Assembly (NCBI GenBank): GCA_016721765.1
Contig: JADKHO010000003.1
Coordinates: 1 to 64,000 of the forward strand
DNA: 64,000 nt
Direction: 5' to 3'
Source of the DNA: Bacteroidota bacterium
GTDB lineage: Bacteria > Bacteroidota > Bacteroidia > UBA4408
Positions 63,834 through 64,000 of the stretch are shown one piece after another. Below the pieces are notes generated by a model. That model ran no database searches and was not told where the DNA came from. It was given only the letters and a program-made list of their open reading frames with translations. Within the stretch, counting starts at the first letter, position 1, and every line of letters begins with the position of its first letter. The position numbers were made by a program, and so were the translations under genes.

Positions 63834-64000
63834 TTAGTGAGTTATCAATCTGCGGTGATAGTTTATTTGTCCTAAATGATAATTCAAATGACACGCAAAA
63901 TGTACTAACCAAAATGCGGTTGCGTTTTTCATTCCCATTATTTCAAGCGGGAATTCTTTTTCCAAATCGGCCGGAGTCAGTTTTAGGAGTGTTTTTTTAA
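63834..64000 (-). CDS. DinB family protein, 3' end only (partial)
   Basis: The frame is open from the window end to TAA at 63834-63836 and reads LTPADLEKEFPLEIMGMKN then TAFWLVHFACHLNYHLGQINYH, the HL-x-YH-x-GQ pattern at the end of DinB-like four-helix proteins. Two histidines match the usual metal ligands. Known: DinB family proteins include metal-dependent thiol transferases. The rest of the gene lies outside the window. It is co-directional with and 20 bp upstream of the OsmC gene, suggesting a shared stress or detoxification operon. Confidence 0.7.
   Translation of the reverse strand, partial: KKTLLKLTPADLEKEFPLEIMGMKNATAFWLVHFACHLNYHLGQINYHRRLITH

Overview
The window comes from a Bacteroidota chromosome, AT-rich. 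The evidence is at least seven secreted proteins ending in type IX secretion (T9SS) sorting domains, a PorE-like envelope protein, a TonB-ExbB-ExbD-TonB operon, DUF3078, DUF5777 and five-fold beta-flower proteins, a PadR/PspC cassette, and promoters of the Bacteroidota type (TTTG ... TAnnTTTG). I cannot fix the family. No rRNA, tRNA, CRISPR array or transposase gene was seen.

Layout. 1-5 kb: an accessory region in which almost every gene is frame-broken. It includes a PD-(D/E)XK nuclease-like gene and a gene resembling the pore-forming MACPF/cholesterol-dependent cytolysin superfamily. 5.2-10.3 kb: a module bracketed by two diverged 85-bp direct repeats that carry terminator hairpins; its main gene is a giant CUB-domain T9SS protein with three near-identical 723-bp tandem repeats. 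10.4-26.8 kb: mostly intact housekeeping and envelope genes (folC, TonB system, surE, DnaQ-like exonuclease, PorE-like protein, E2 acyltransferase, TerC, OmpA/TSP3 protein, DUF3078, mscL). 27-34.6 kb: a beta-oxidation cluster (fadN-like, fadA, fadE-like) interrupted by a YhcG-type nuclease gene and by a four-helix-bundle gene flanked by TACAAAG/CTTTGTA repeats.

34.7-48.8 kb: an accessory-rich stretch with two large broken T9SS proteins, tandem ORF6N genes, a small membrane protein paired with a Cas2-fold-like protein, an unrecognised two-gene operon (43.9-45.8 kb), and a PadR/PspC operon behind a palindromic operator. 48.8-56.2 kb: an outer-membrane barrel and several c-type-heme-motif proteins (CXXCH, CX4CH, CX5CH) around a Crp/Fnr regulator. 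Its recognition helix has the CRP-like RExxxR pattern, and a perfect TGTGA-N6-TCACA site lies upstream of the first operon. 56.2-64 kb: murQ, recQ, kdsD, a lysoplasmalogenase-like gene, a sterol-desaturase family gene, a beta-flower repeat protein, an OsmC family gene and the 3' end of a DinB family gene.

Many of the gene breaks at 1-6 kb and 33-48.8 kb are single-base losses in homopolymer runs, while about twenty genes between 10 and 33 kb are intact. Sequencing or assembly error therefore competes with true gene decay. Entries labelled pseudogene for this reason may be intact in the organism.
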